Source of the DNA: an uncultured Lachnospiraceae bacterium
GTDB lineage: Bacteria > Bacillota > Clostridia > Lachnospirales > Lachnospiraceae
Assembly: GCA_900550235.1 (NCBI GenBank)
Contig: URRQ01000015.1
Span: forward strand, 1-44,603
Direction of reading: 5' to 3'
DNA: 44,603 bases
Under the pieces are notes generated by a model. It was not told the origin of the DNA. It saw nothing but the letters and a program-made list of their open reading frames with translations, and did not search any database. A program made the translations under genes and the position numbers. Shown here piece after piece: positions 1 through 8,686 of this stretch (its first letter is position 1; the number at the start of each line of letters is the position of its first letter).

Positions 1-60
1 TGGTGCTTTAGGAGAAGTCATTTATATTTAAATTACATTTTGCGGAAACTCAAGAAACAA

Positions 61-195
61 TCACTTTCGTTCCTCGTATTTTAAGATTTCTTCCAACCTC
101 TCATCGGACTCTTTTCCTACAACAATACAGCAATATAATAGAAAGAGAATAAAAAGAATCCCTGCAGTTATCGCGATCATCCATACCGTTTTCAT
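61..195 (-). CDS. Small single-pass membrane protein, 44 aa
   Basis: This short ORF is preceded by a perfect AGGAGG (201-206) five bases before its ATG. It encodes one hydrophobic segment at about residues 4-26 (WMIAITAGILFILFLLYC) followed by a charged tail rich in Glu, Lys and Arg (about 29-44). It lies after the VanZ gene, with a hairpin terminator between them, so it may be transcribed separately or by readthrough. I do not recognise a family. The evidence is the strong ribosome binding site, the sensible membrane topology and the position at the end of the minus-strand gene series. A function cannot be assigned. Confidence 0.6.
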   Translation of the reverse strand: MKTVWMIAITAGILFILFLLYCCIVVGKESDERLEEILKYEERK

Positions 196-215
196 AAGAA
201 CCTCCTAAAACAGAA

Positions 216-251
216 AAAGAATGTTCCACGTAAGGTCTTGAAACATTCTTT
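216..251 (-). terminator. Hairpin terminator after vanZ
   Basis: A perfect 10-bp stem (216-225 paired with 242-251) with a 16-nt loop is followed on the minus strand by TTTTTCTGTTTT. It lies 13 bases past the VanZ stop and just before the ribosome binding site of the small membrane gene. The stem is AT-rich, so termination may be partial. Confidence 0.6.
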
Positions 252-263
252 ACATATTTTATT

Positions 264-773
264 CTAGGATTCCCTATGATTCCAAAATAATACATTGGAA
301 GATTTACAAACTTGCCAAAGCGACTGTATACCCCAAACAACCAGGATTCCAATGCATCCGCTAACGACATTCAATCCCACTTCCTCAAGTTGAAAATGCC
401 TTCCCGCAATAAATCGCTTATGCCACTCATCAAAATATCCATAACCGGAAGTAAGTACAAATGCTACAAAAAAACTAAAGCCTCTTCTGTAACACAACCG
501 ATTCAAAAATACACCATACATCATTAACAGATAGGAAATAGCTCCCAATCCGAAAAACAATACAATATGCGCCAATTTACGAATCACCAGATGCAGATGA
601 ACAGCTTCCTTGCTTGTCCTTTCTCCCATAATTTCAGAAAGAAATTCTGAAATCGCCAAACTTAATTTCGTCGTCTGATTTCCATTCTGTGCTGATAAAA
701 AGTAGATTACCAGCATCCACAGTATCGTAATTATTCCAAGTATCCATAGTTTTTTATTCTTAAATAACTTCAA
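264..773 (-). CDS. VanZ family membrane protein
   Basis: The 169-residue protein has several membrane segments and the VanZ-like pattern: a first helix followed by FLSAQNG, then RKLAHIVLFFGLGAI at about 65-79, then YFDEWHKRFIAGRHFQLEEVGLN with the conserved acidic, GR and Asn positions. VanZ-like proteins are integral membrane proteins; the founding member gives low-level teicoplanin resistance, but most members have no known role. It lies 3 bases after the rmlB remnant, in the same direction as the capsule cluster. A link to cell-surface polymer metabolism is inference from position. Confidence 0.8.
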   Translation of the reverse strand: MKLFKNKKLWILGIITILWMLVIYFLSAQNGNQTTKLSLAISEFLSEIMGERTSKEAVHLHLVIRKLAHIVLFFGLGAISYLLMMYGVFLNRLCYRRGFSFFVAFVLTSGYGYFDEWHKRFIAGRHFQLEEVGLNVVSGCIGILVVWGIQSLWQVCKSSNVLFWNHRES

Positions 774-776
774 TTC

Positions 777-1244
777 TTATCTGTCCTCATACATTTTTTC
801 GTAATAATTCTGATATTCTCCAGATATAATCGTTTTCCACCAGTCTTGATTATCTAAATACCATTGAATCGTCTTCTTAATTCCATCTTCAAATTTTGTC
901 TCTGGTAACCATCCTAACTCATTATGAATCTTAGTTGGATCAATAGCATCCAAAAACACCTCTAGATTCTCAATAGAACGATCCACATGTGACTCTGCAG
1001 CAAAATTCACTACCATATCCGGATGTTCTTCTTCGAACAAAGTATATATAGCTTCTCTATCACAAATATCTATTTTGCAAAAACGAAAATTCGAATTGTC
1101 CATGACAGATGCTAACGTAGACAAATTTCCTGCATATGTCAATTTGTCAACGCACACGATTCTATAATCTGGGTATTTATCCAACATATAAAAAATAAAG
1201 TTGCTACCAATGAATCCGGCACCACCGGTTACAATAATTGTCAT
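777..1244 (-). pseudogene. rmlB: dTDP-glucose 4,6-dehydratase, internally deleted remnant
   Basis: The first about 98 residues match the N-terminus of RmlB: the NAD-binding TGGAGFIGSNF, DKLTYAGN and FAAESHVDRSIEN. Residue 99 onward matches the C-terminal end (AIDPTKIHNELGWLPET through WWKTIISGEYQNYYEKMY). Family members have about 330-350 residues; this one has 155. The missing middle normally carries the DE pair and the YxxxK catalytic motif, so the product should be inactive. The join is near position 950 and keeps the reading frame. It directly follows rmlA (5-nt gap) as in rhamnose operons, but rmlC and rmlD are not seen in the window. I infer a deletion during decay of a dTDP-sugar pathway. 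Confidence 0.85.
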
Positions 1245-1249
1245 ATGCC

Positions 1250-2143
1250 CTACTTCCCTTCAAACAAAAGCCTGTCTTGTGCTACTCGCAATAAATGTTC
1301 TCCATACGGTGAATTCTCATATAAGTTTGCTGAGCAAAGCAATTCGTCCTTTGTAATCCATTTCTCATAATAAGCAATCTCTTCCGGCGCTGAGATAATA
1401 GATCCTTGTTGCTTCTGTACAGTCTGAACAAATGTTGACGCTTCCATAAGACTATCCATCGTACCTGCATCAATCCATACAAATCCTCTCCCTAAAATCT
1501 GTAGCTTTAATTTATCTTGAGTCAAATACAAATTATTCAATGTTGTAATCTCTAATTCTTCTCTAGAAGAAGGTTCTAATTCCACCACCATATCTGCAAC
1601 ACCAGATGGATAAAAATACAATCCAGTAACACAATAGTTTGACTTTGGCTTACTTGGCTTTTCTTCTATCGAAAGAACGTTTTTATTCTGATCGAATTCT
1701 ACAATGCCAAAACGCTCCGGACCTTTGACATAATATCCAAAAATGGTAGCAAGCCCATGTTCCGCATTGGATGCAGCCTCTTGAAGATTCTTCCGAAACC
1801 ATCCTCCGTAAAAGATATTATCTCCAAGAATCATGGCACATGATTCACCACCAATAAACTCCCGCCCAATCAAAAAAGCTTGCGCTAGACCACCCGGACT
1901 TTCTTGCATTGCGTAAGACAAATTAATACCAAATTTCCTTCCATCACCTAACAATTCTTGGAATCTAGATGTATCTATAGGAGTGGATATAATCAATATA
2001 TCTTTAATGCCTGCAAGCATTAAGGTAGATAATGGATAATAAATCATCGGCTTGTCATACACCGGTAATAACTGTTTCGATGTTACTCTAGTCAACGGAT
2101 AAAGACGTGTCCCCGAACCACCTGCAAGGATAATCCCCTTCAC
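1250..2143 (-). CDS. rmlA: Glucose-1-phosphate thymidylyltransferase
   Basis: This makes dTDP-glucose from dTTP and glucose-1-phosphate, the first step towards dTDP-rhamnose and related sugars. At 297 residues it is full length. The N-terminal nucleotide-binding motif GGSGTRLYPLT is present, followed by KQLLPVYDKPMIYYPLSTLM, the GDNIFYG acidic site, EEKPSKPKSN and the C-terminal GFVWIDAGTMDSLMEA. It sits between the broken glmS and the broken rmlB. With rmlB inactivated, its product may feed a pathway elsewhere in the genome, or the gene may be on the way to loss. Confidence 0.93.
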   Translation of the reverse strand: MKGIILAGGSGTRLYPLTRVTSKQLLPVYDKPMIYYPLSTLMLAGIKDILIISTPIDTSRFQELLGDGRKFGINLSYAMQESPGGLAQAFLIGREFIGGESCAMILGDNIFYGGWFRKNLQEAASNAEHGLATIFGYYVKGPERFGIVEFDQNKNVLSIEEKPSKPKSNYCVTGLYFYPSGVADMVVELEPSSREELEITTLNNLYLTQDKLKLQILGRGFVWIDAGTMDSLMEASTFVQTVQKQQGSIISAPEEIAYYEKWITKDELLCSANLYENSPYGEHLLRVAQDRLLFEGK

Positions 2144-2161
2144 ACTATCACCTTCCTTAGT

Positions 2162-3484
2162 TTACTTTATAATATTTCGATTTACCAAGAAATCCTGTAT
2201 CGTATAATTCACTCTCTTCCAGACAGAGCAATAAAGTTTTCTTTCGTTTTTTATATACTGCTTCTCAATATAATCATAAATGTCATCGAAATATCGATCA
2301 ACAAAATCTTTTTCTTCCTGCAACATCTCAGTGCCTTGTTCAATGTCCTGGGAATATCCTGAAAAGCATTGATCCAATTCAAATATTTTTAATCTTAGCT
2401 TTGCAGGAACAATTTCCACATTGTCCAGCAAAAGTTTTATAAGCTCCTCCTGTACTTCATAATCTATATCTACAAAATTCAATGCGTATGCGTGATGAGC
2501 ATTCTTATACTGCGCTGCCATTCCAACATGCCAAGCTGAACCACATGCAACAATATATATCTGTTCAAATTTCTGAATTTCCTCTTCTGTAATTTCAACT
2601 GATGATAAATCAATGCAATTATTTTTTATAACAGAACTCAAAGTATCCTGAACTGCTTTCGGCTGTTCATGGATCTCTTTCATCATAAAGTGTTCAAATC
2701 CTGCTTTTTCTGCTGCCTCAGCATCCCACTTAATTTCTGTTGTCTGCTTTTCACTCTCATCCCCATCAAGGTTAAAGAAATGAGCTTCTCCAGGTGTCAA
2801 TCTAGCAAATTCCAGATTACCAATATAATAAACATTTCTGGTATATTTCAGAATAGCCGGAACATCAGAAGCTACATAGGTTTCGCCGTCTGTCACTCCA
2901 ATAATCATTGGACTGTCTTTTCTTGCTACCCAAATTTCTCCCGGATAATCTTTGAACATAAGTTCCAAGGCATAAGAACCACGCACACGAACCATCGTTT
3001 TGGCAATCGCATCAATCGGTCCGAGATTATACTTCTTATAATAATAGTCCACTAATTTAATTACTACCTCTGTATCAGTCTGACTGTAAAAAGTATATCC
3101 ATGCTTTAATAATTTTTCTTTAAGTTCCGTATAATTTTCAATAATACCATTGTGTACTCCAACTACTTCTGATTCTACTTCTCCAGAACCTGATCTTGTA
3201 CAATTTCCAGATACATGCGGATGTGCATTAATCTGGCTTGGCTCGCCATGTGTTGCCCAACGTGTATGTCCGATTCCACATGTTCCTATCAACGCTTTTC
3301 CTTCATCTGTTTTTTCAATCAGATTGCTTAATCTTCCCTTTGCTTTAACCACCTGTGCCAGATGCTCCCCATCTCGCACAGCGATTCCCGCCGAATCGTA
3401 CCCTCGATACTCTAATTTAGACAGACCATTTAACAAAATAGGTGCTGCCTGCTATGTCCCAGTAAAACCAACTATTCCACACAT
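2162..3484 (-). pseudogene. glmS: glmS remnant: amber codon 11 and foreign 3' end
   Basis: The gene begins at an ATG at 3484 with an AAAGGAG site upstream and reads MCGIVGFTGT, then TAG (3452-3454), then QAAPILLNGLSKLEYRGYDSAG, the usual GlmS start. The glutaminase domain continues intact (GHTRWATHG, HNGIIENY, SQTDTEVV, GSYAL) and enters the first SIS domain at YIVACGSAWHVGMAAQY. There GlmS similarity stops, near 2506. The remaining 114 codons (KNAHHAYALNF to VNRNIIK) are unrelated and not recognised. GlmS has about 600 residues. The in-frame Met after the stop lacks the nucleophile Cys, so no active glutaminase is expected. Inference: a deletion or recombination joined a glmS copy to the 3' end of another gene. 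A working glmS must exist elsewhere. Confidence 0.85.
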
Positions 3485-3544
3485 AAAACTGTATTCTCCT
3501 TTATTTGAGAATATCTTTATCAATATTCTCCCCTTATTACATTT

Positions 3545-4777
3545 TTAATCTCTTTTAAAAATATCCCTTGTATATACTTTATCCTGTACATCATCCAAAC
3601 AACTATCATATCTATTTGCGATAATTGCCTGACTCTGTTCTTTAAATTTTTTCAGATCATTCACAACCTTGCTTCCAAAGAAAGTGCTTCCATCTTCCAA
3701 CGTTGGCTCATAAATAATAACCGATGCCCCTTTAGCCTTAATTCTCTTCATAACTCCCTGTATAGAAGACTGACGAAAATTATCTGAATTTGATTTCATA
3801 GTAAGTCTGTATACGCCTACCACAACCTCATGCTCTTTACTTGCATCATAATCATCGTTCGCACCATATGCTCCCGTTAATTCAAGAACACGATCAGCAA
3901 TGTAATCTTTACGAGTTCTATTTGACTCCACAATCGCACTCATCATATTCTGAGGAACGTTCTCATAATTGGCCAAAAGCTGTTTCGTATCCTTTGGCAA
4001 ACAATACCCGCCATATCCGAAAGACGGATTATTATAATGCGAACCAATTCTTGGATCAAGACACACACCATTAATGATCTGCTGTGTATTTAGTCCTTTC
4101 ATTTCGGCATAAGTATCAAGTTCATTAAAGTATGAAACTCTAAGTGCCAGATATGTATTAGCAAATAACTTTACCGCTTCTGCTTCTGTGAAGCCCATAA
4201 TCAAAGTATCAATATTTTCTTTAATAGCACCTTCTTGTAATAATCCAGCAAATGTATTCGCTGCTTTTACAAGTCTGGCATTTTCAACATCTGTTCCTAC
4301 AATAATTCGTGATGGATACAGATTATCATACAGTGCCTTAGACTCACGTAGAAACTCTGGACTAAAAATAATGTTATCACAATGAAATTTTTCTCTAATA
4401 CTTGCTGTATATCCCACTGGAATTGTAGATTTAATTACCATAATCGCATCTGAATTATATTCTATTACTAATTTTATAACTGCTTCTACTGCAGATGTAT
4501 CAAAAAAATTTTTCTTACTGTCATAATTTGTCGGTGCAGCAATCACTACAAAGTCTGCATCCTGATACGCAAGTTTTGCATCTAATGTCGCTGTTAAGTT
4601 CAATTCCTTTTCTTTTAAATATTTTTCAATGTATTCATCCTGAATTGGACTGATTCTCTTATTAATTTTTTCTACTTTTTCCGGAATAATATCTACTGCC
4701 ATTACCTCATTTTTTTGTGATAATAGTGTTGCAATGGACAATCCCACATACCCAGTTCCCGCTACTGCGATTTTCAT
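3545..4777 (-). CDS. ugd: UDP-glucose 6-dehydrogenase
   Basis: This oxidises UDP-glucose to UDP-glucuronate using NAD+, supplying uronic acid for the polymer. The 410-residue protein has the N-terminal Rossmann motif GTGYVGLS, the central-domain K203 in EAVKLFANTYL, the catalytic C259 in GYGGYCLPKDTKQL, and a C-terminal UDP-binding domain (YRLTMKSNSDNFRQSS). GTAGGAGG lies upstream of the ATG. The next gene upstream is a UDP-glucuronate epimerase, which would use its product. It appears intact. Confidence 0.93.
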   Translation of the reverse strand: MKIAVAGTGYVGLSIATLLSQKNEVMAVDIIPEKVEKINKRISPIQDEYIEKYLKEKELNLTATLDAKLAYQDADFVVIAAPTNYDSKKNFFDTSAVEAVIKLVIEYNSDAIMVIKSTIPVGYTASIREKFHCDNIIFSPEFLRESKALYDNLYPSRIIVGTDVENARLVKAANTFAGLLQEGAIKENIDTLIMGFTEAEAVKLFANTYLALRVSYFNELDTYAEMKGLNTQQIINGVCLDPRIGSHYNNPSFGYGGYCLPKDTKQLLANYENVPQNMMSAIVESNRTRKDYIADRVLELTGAYGANDDYDASKEHEVVVGVYRLTMKSNSDNFRQSSIQGVMKRIKAKGASVIIYEPTLEDGSTFFGSKVVNDLKKFKEQSQAIIANRYDSCLDDVQDKVYTRDIFKRD

Positions 4778-4826
4778 AATCTATTACCTCCTACAAAAGC
4801 ACTTGCTTCCTAATAATATTTATTTG

Positions 4827-5918
4827 CTATACTTGGTAAAAATTTTTATACCATTCTGCAAATTTTCTCAGTCCCTCTCTCAGACTTGTACCAGGTTTAA
4901 ATCCAAAATCTTTTTCTAAAGCAGTTGTATCTGCATAAGTAATAGGCACATCTCCTGGTTGCATTGGGACTAATTTTTTATGCGCTTCAAAATCATAGTT
5001 TTCCGGTAAAACATTAGCTCTGATCAACTCTTGCTGTAATATATCCACAAAATCAAGCAAATTTTCCGGCTGATTATTTCCGATATTATAGACAGCATAA
5101 GGTGGAATTGGAAGTCCATCCTCTCCAACTCTTTTCTCTGGTGCTACTTCCATAACACGCTTTACCCCTTCTACAATATCATCCACATATGTAAAATCTC
5201 GTTTGCAATTTCCATAATTAAAGATTTGAATTGTATCTCCCTTTAATAACTTGTCTGTAAAGCCAAAGTATGCCATGTCTGGACGTCCAGCAGGACCATA
5301 TACTGTAAAAAATCTTAAGCCAGTCGATGGAATATTATACAATTTAGAATAGGCATGAGCCATAAGTTCATTTGATTTCTTTGTTGCTGCATATAATGAT
5401 ACTGGATTGTCAACTTTATCATCCGTAGAATATGGAATCTTTTTATTAGTGCCATATACAGAAGAGGACGACGCATAAACCAAATGTTCTACACCACGCT
5501 CGCCATTATCATAAGAATGTCTGCATGCCTCTAAAATATTGTAGAATCCAATTAAATTTGATTCTATGTAAACATCTGGATTGGTAATAGAATAACGTAC
5601 TCCTGCCTGTGCAGCCAAATTAACAACTATAGACGGCTTATAATTTTCAAAAATATCTTTTATTGCTTGGCTATCTGCAATATTCCCCTTTATAAATGTC
5701 CAAATAGATTCCTGATGTTCCAGAGCCACTTTTTCAATCTGTTTTAAACGCCATTCTTTAATCGAAACATCATAATAATCATTTAGATTATCAATTCCTA
5801 TAATATTTATCGGAGATTGCGTCTTCAAAAGTTCCAAAACAAGATTACTCCCAATAAATCCTGCTGCTCCTGTAACCAAAATTGTTTTATTTTTTATTTG
5901 CACATTTACTTGTTTCAT
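4827..5918 (-). CDS. UDP-glucuronate 4-epimerase family protein
   Basis: An extended short-chain dehydrogenase of 363 residues. It has the nucleotide-binding GAAGFIGSN at about 18-26, IDNLNDYYD (typical of UDP-glucuronate epimerases of the CapI/LpsL group), the active-site SSSSVYG, Y176 and K180 in YAATK, and RPDMAYFGFTDKL. It would interconvert UDP-GlcA and UDP-GalA in the cytoplasm. It lies next to ugd, which makes UDP-GlcA, so the pair probably provides a uronic acid precursor. A UDP-glucose 4-epimerase activity is less likely given the DNLNDYYD signature. The ribosome binding site is weak (GGAGTG, about 13 bases away), so coupling to the gene upstream is possible. Confidence 0.85.
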   Translation of the reverse strand: MKQVNVQIKNKTILVTGAAGFIGSNLVLELLKTQSPINIIGIDNLNDYYDVSIKEWRLKQIEKVALEHQESIWTFIKGNIADSQAIKDIFENYKPSIVVNLAAQAGVRYSITNPDVYIESNLIGFYNILEACRHSYDNGERGVEHLVYASSSSVYGTNKKIPYSTDDKVDNPVSLYAATKKSNELMAHAYSKLYNIPSTGLRFFTVYGPAGRPDMAYFGFTDKLLKGDTIQIFNYGNCKRDFTYVDDIVEGVKRVMEVAPEKRVGEDGLPIPPYAVYNIGNNQPENLLDFVDILQQELIRANVLPENYDFEAHKKLVPMQPGDVPITYADTTALEKDFGFKPGTSLREGLRKFAEWYKNFYQV

Positions 5919-5956
5919 AATCTAAAAATCACTCCATTCGCTGTTGTATATTCCTT

Positions 5957-6661
5957 CTACGCCTCAGCTTTATTCAACCTTTTTAATTTTCTTTCAGCAT
6001 ATCTTTGCCTTTCCTTGCAATCTTCTCCATTAATAAATTTTATTAAATCTATAAATTCTCTAAATAATATCGTATCATTAGGAATATCTCCTTTTATGCA
6101 TACCCCCCCCCACAAAATTTGAGACTTTGCATGATAATCCTTAGTTGTAAACATAATTTTTCTATCATAAGGCAATTCATCAAACTCTACTATTTCCTTC
6201 ATACTGCAATAATTTTGTTCAGAAAATTTAAACACAATATTATTCCAATTAATTCTTTTACTTCTTCTATTCCATTTTTCTAATGCTTCTTGTTCAGATT
6301 TATAATGCAAAAAAACCACCTCAATATCGTCCAAAACTCCAATTGGACATTTGGTATTTCGTTCTATTAAATTGTCTTTATGTTTACTTTTGTCAACAGA
6401 AATGAATTGTAATTCTTGACCAATATAATATTTCAAATTTCTACAAAATTTCACATAATCATCTGCAAAAAAATATAATCCTATCGTTGGAGATAAGTAT
6501 TCTATTCCTAAATAGCGATATACATGTCCTCCCCAACAGTTATTTGAAATAATTGTCACATTTTCATCCAATAATTTTTTCTTTCTATACTGACCTAAAT
6601 ATAAATTCATTCTTTCTCGAATTTTTACTCGAGCAGCATTGATAAATTCTTTATACGTCAA
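5957..6661 (-). CDS. DUF1919 polysaccharide-cluster protein with G9 tract
   Basis: The 234-residue protein has the DUF1919 pattern ISNNCWGGHVYRYLG at about 38-52, followed by YLSPTIGLYFFADDYVKF. Such proteins are common in capsule clusters and are thought to modify polysaccharides, but the reaction is not established. I place the start at TTG 6661, with GTAGGAGGAGTG upstream; no ATG fits. Codons 184-186 contain a run of nine G (6103-6111), read as Trp-Gly-Gly-Val. Adding or removing one G brings an in-frame stop within a few codons, so the last about 50 residues depend on the tract length. In this sequence the frame is open. Confidence 0.72.
   Translation of the reverse strand: MTYKEFINAARVKIRERMNLYLGQYRKKKLLDENVTIISNNCWGGHVYRYLGIEYLSPTIGLYFFADDYVKFCRNLKYYIGQELQFISVDKSKHKDNLIERNTKCPIGVLDDIEVVFLHYKSEQEALEKWNRRSKRINWNNIVFKFSEQNYCSMKEIVEFDELPYDRKIMFTTKDYHAKSQILWGGVCIKGDIPNDTILFREFIDLIKFINGEDCKERQRYAERKLKRLNKAEA
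6103..6111 (-). repeat. G9 homopolymer tract inside the DUF1919 gene
   Basis: Nine consecutive C on the plus strand (G on the coding strand) are bounded by TA on one side and AC plus an AAATTT-like block on the other. The flanks resemble those of the tracts at 10209-10217 and 20395-20403. With 10 G the frame ends after about ten codons (TAA); with 8 G it ends within three codons (TAA). This is the usual arrangement of a slipped-strand contingency site. Confidence 0.75.
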
Positions 6662-6710
6662 AACAATTCACTCCTCCTACAACGCTTTTTTATATCCTCC
6701 TTGCCCATTA

Positions 6711-7109
6711 TTATTTTTTATCGTTCAAATCTTTTTTTATCTGTGTTGTACTTATTTCTGGGGTTCTTGGTAAATAAACCACTTCGCAACCTTCGTCTTT
6801 TAAAAAATCAAATTTTCCCTTCCAATCATCACCAATAACAAAAGTGTCTATATGGTATTCATGAACATCTGTTTTCTTTTGCTCCCATTTTTCTTCCGGT
6901 ATTACAAGATCCACATATCTAATAGCCTCTAATAATGCTTTTCTTTGTTCGTATGAAAAATAACACTTTTTCTGTTTCTCATTCCAATTAAACTCATCAG
7001 TTGAAAGACAAACAATTAAATAATCGCCCAATGCCTTCGCTCTTTTTAATAAGTTGATATGTCCATAATGTAACAAATCAAATGTGCCATACGTTATTAC
7101 TCTTTTCAT
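6711..7109 (-). CDS. tagD: Glycerol-3-phosphate cytidylyltransferase
   Basis: This makes CDP-glycerol from CTP and glycerol-3-phosphate. At 132 residues it is the usual length. It has the cytidylyltransferase signature GTFDLLHYGHINLL with the HxGH motif, and the C-terminal RTPEISTTQIKKDL. An AAGGAG site precedes the ATG. CDP-glycerol is used for teichoic acids and for glycerol-phosphate decoration of capsules, but no glycerophosphotransferase was recognised in the window, so the transferase is either elsewhere or has been lost. Confidence 0.93.
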   Translation of the reverse strand: MKRVITYGTFDLLHYGHINLLKRAKALGDYLIVCLSTDEFNWNEKQKKCYFSYEQRKALLEAIRYVDLVIPEEKWEQKKTDVHEYHIDTFVIGDDWKGKFDFLKDEGCEVVYLPRTPEISTTQIKKDLNDKK

Positions 7110-7136
7110 TTTATCTATTCTCCTTTTATTTTATTT

Positions 7137-8669
7137 CTAATGTTTCAACACACCTTTTAGCATCACTAATGTTTCTCTAAGGTATTCGCTTTTTAATGAA
7201 AATACTATTATTAAAATTCCCGAAATGATTACTGAAACAATTCCTTTTAAAAGCATTGCCACTATCGGATTACAAGCCGGGAAACAATTGCAAATAAACG
7301 AAACAACTCCAATAATCACTATTCCTTTTACTAGGTCGCTTCCCATATCTTTTAAATATTTATATGCAGTAATCTCAAATGCTACTTTACTTATAACAAT
7401 CCCCTTATGAATAAGTGTAAAAATCACTGTTGGTATAGTAAGTCCCAATAAGATTCCTTCCATTCCCCAAATCGTTCCAGCTCCATAACCACACGCTATT
7501 GCTAAAATAGCTTGCATAATCATTACCCCTGCGTCACATCCATGAAGTCCCATCGCATTTTGAACTGAAATAATTGGAATATCCAACAAATATATCAACA
7601 TGTTAAAAATTAAAATCAATACACATGTAAAACTTAATACAAAATTTGAACCAAAAACTATGTATATAAAATCTTGAATACAAGCAATAAATCCGGCACA
7701 GCAAATAAATGCTAATGAATTCATAACAAAACAACTTTTTCTATACGCACTGTACATTCTTTTTTTATCGTTTTCTGTCGCCAAATTACCAAAACTAGAC
7801 GTAAATGCACTTCCCATCTGGCTAAATAATAATTGTACCGTACTAATAACAAGTTGATAATTTCCATAGTATCCAACAATAGATATATTTCCTAATAACA
7901 TACTAATCAAAATACTATTTGCAGAGTTTTGTACCGTCAATGCTGTTTGATTTACAAAAAGCGGCTTTATTGTTTTAAATATTGCCTGTTTCTTTTCTTT
8001 TTCCAGTTTTATGCCATTTATTTTCTTTAAATACGGATGCTGTTTATTTACATATATATTGCAGATTGCATTGCTACATATTTTTTCTCCGATAAGAAAT
8101 AATAAAAAATATAAATACTCATGCGTTAAAACAGCAGATACAATCGCCATTCCTCTAAAAATCACTTGGCTAATAGTTGTAGACATTATACTAATGCGGT
8201 TATTTTGTTCAGCGTATAAAATACTTCTCTTATAATAAGCCAAATAATTTGCAAAAAAAGATAATGCAAAAAATAAGAAATAAATATGCACTGCTTTCAT
8301 ATCAATCGTTGTTGATACAATACTACTTAAAAAGAAAATATCTACAATTAACCCCACAGCCAAAAAGGCAAATGCTATTCCTAAATATAATTGTCGATAA
8401 AAAGATATTAATTTTTTTATGGTATTACGATCTTTATTTTTTACGGGTTCATATAGATGAATGACCATTGCTGAGCTAACACCGGTTTCCATAAGTGCCA
8501 TAACATTTATTGTGTTTTGAAAGAGATTATGCAAACCATTAATTTCTTCTCCTAAAGCGCGCACAATAAAAATACGCACAGCAAAGTTGAGAACCACTGT
8601 AATAAGAGCTGACAGCATTCCCCAAATACTATTTGTAATTGAATTATACGTTCTTGACTTTTCTTTCAT
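7137..8669 (-). CDS. wzx: Wzx-type polysaccharide flippase
   Basis: A 510-residue integral membrane protein with about twelve to fourteen hydrophobic segments and the N-terminal pattern of the MOP/polysaccharide exporter family (TYNSITNSIWGMLSALITVVL). Wzx proteins move the lipid-linked repeat unit across the membrane for polymerisation by Wzy. I choose the ATG at 8669 rather than the TTG six bases upstream because GAGG lies seven bases before it. It is next to the polymerase-like genes, as expected for a Wzx/Wzy-dependent cluster. Confidence 0.85.
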   Translation of the reverse strand: MKEKSRTYNSITNSIWGMLSALITVVLNFAVRIFIVRALGEEINGLHNLFQNTINVMALMETGVSSAMVIHLYEPVKNKDRNTIKKLISFYRQLYLGIAFAFLAVGLIVDIFFLSSIVSTTIDMKAVHIYFLFFALSFFANYLAYYKRSILYAEQNNRISIMSTTISQVIFRGMAIVSAVLTHEYLYFLLFLIGEKICSNAICNIYVNKQHPYLKKINGIKLEKEKKQAIFKTIKPLFVNQTALTVQNSANSILISMLLGNISIVGYYGNYQLVISTVQLLFSQMGSAFTSSFGNLATENDKKRMYSAYRKSCFVMNSLAFICCAGFIACIQDFIYIVFGSNFVLSFTCVLILIFNMLIYLLDIPIISVQNAMGLHGCDAGVMIMQAILAIACGYGAGTIWGMEGILLGLTIPTVIFTLIHKGIVISKVAFEITAYKYLKDMGSDLVKGIVIIGVVSFICNCFPACNPIVAMLLKGIVSVIISGILIIVFSLKSEYLRETLVMLKGVLKH

Positions 8670-8686
8670 TAACAAACCTCTGTTTC

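Noticed and set aside
101..370. Minus-strand 89-codon ORF at the left end
   Set aside because: It overlaps the VanZ gene, its terminator and the better-supported 44-residue gene in another frame.
3485..3544. glmS ribozyme upstream of the glmS remnant
   Set aside because: The gap to ugd is only about 60 bases, too short for the ribozyme, and no fitting structure is seen.
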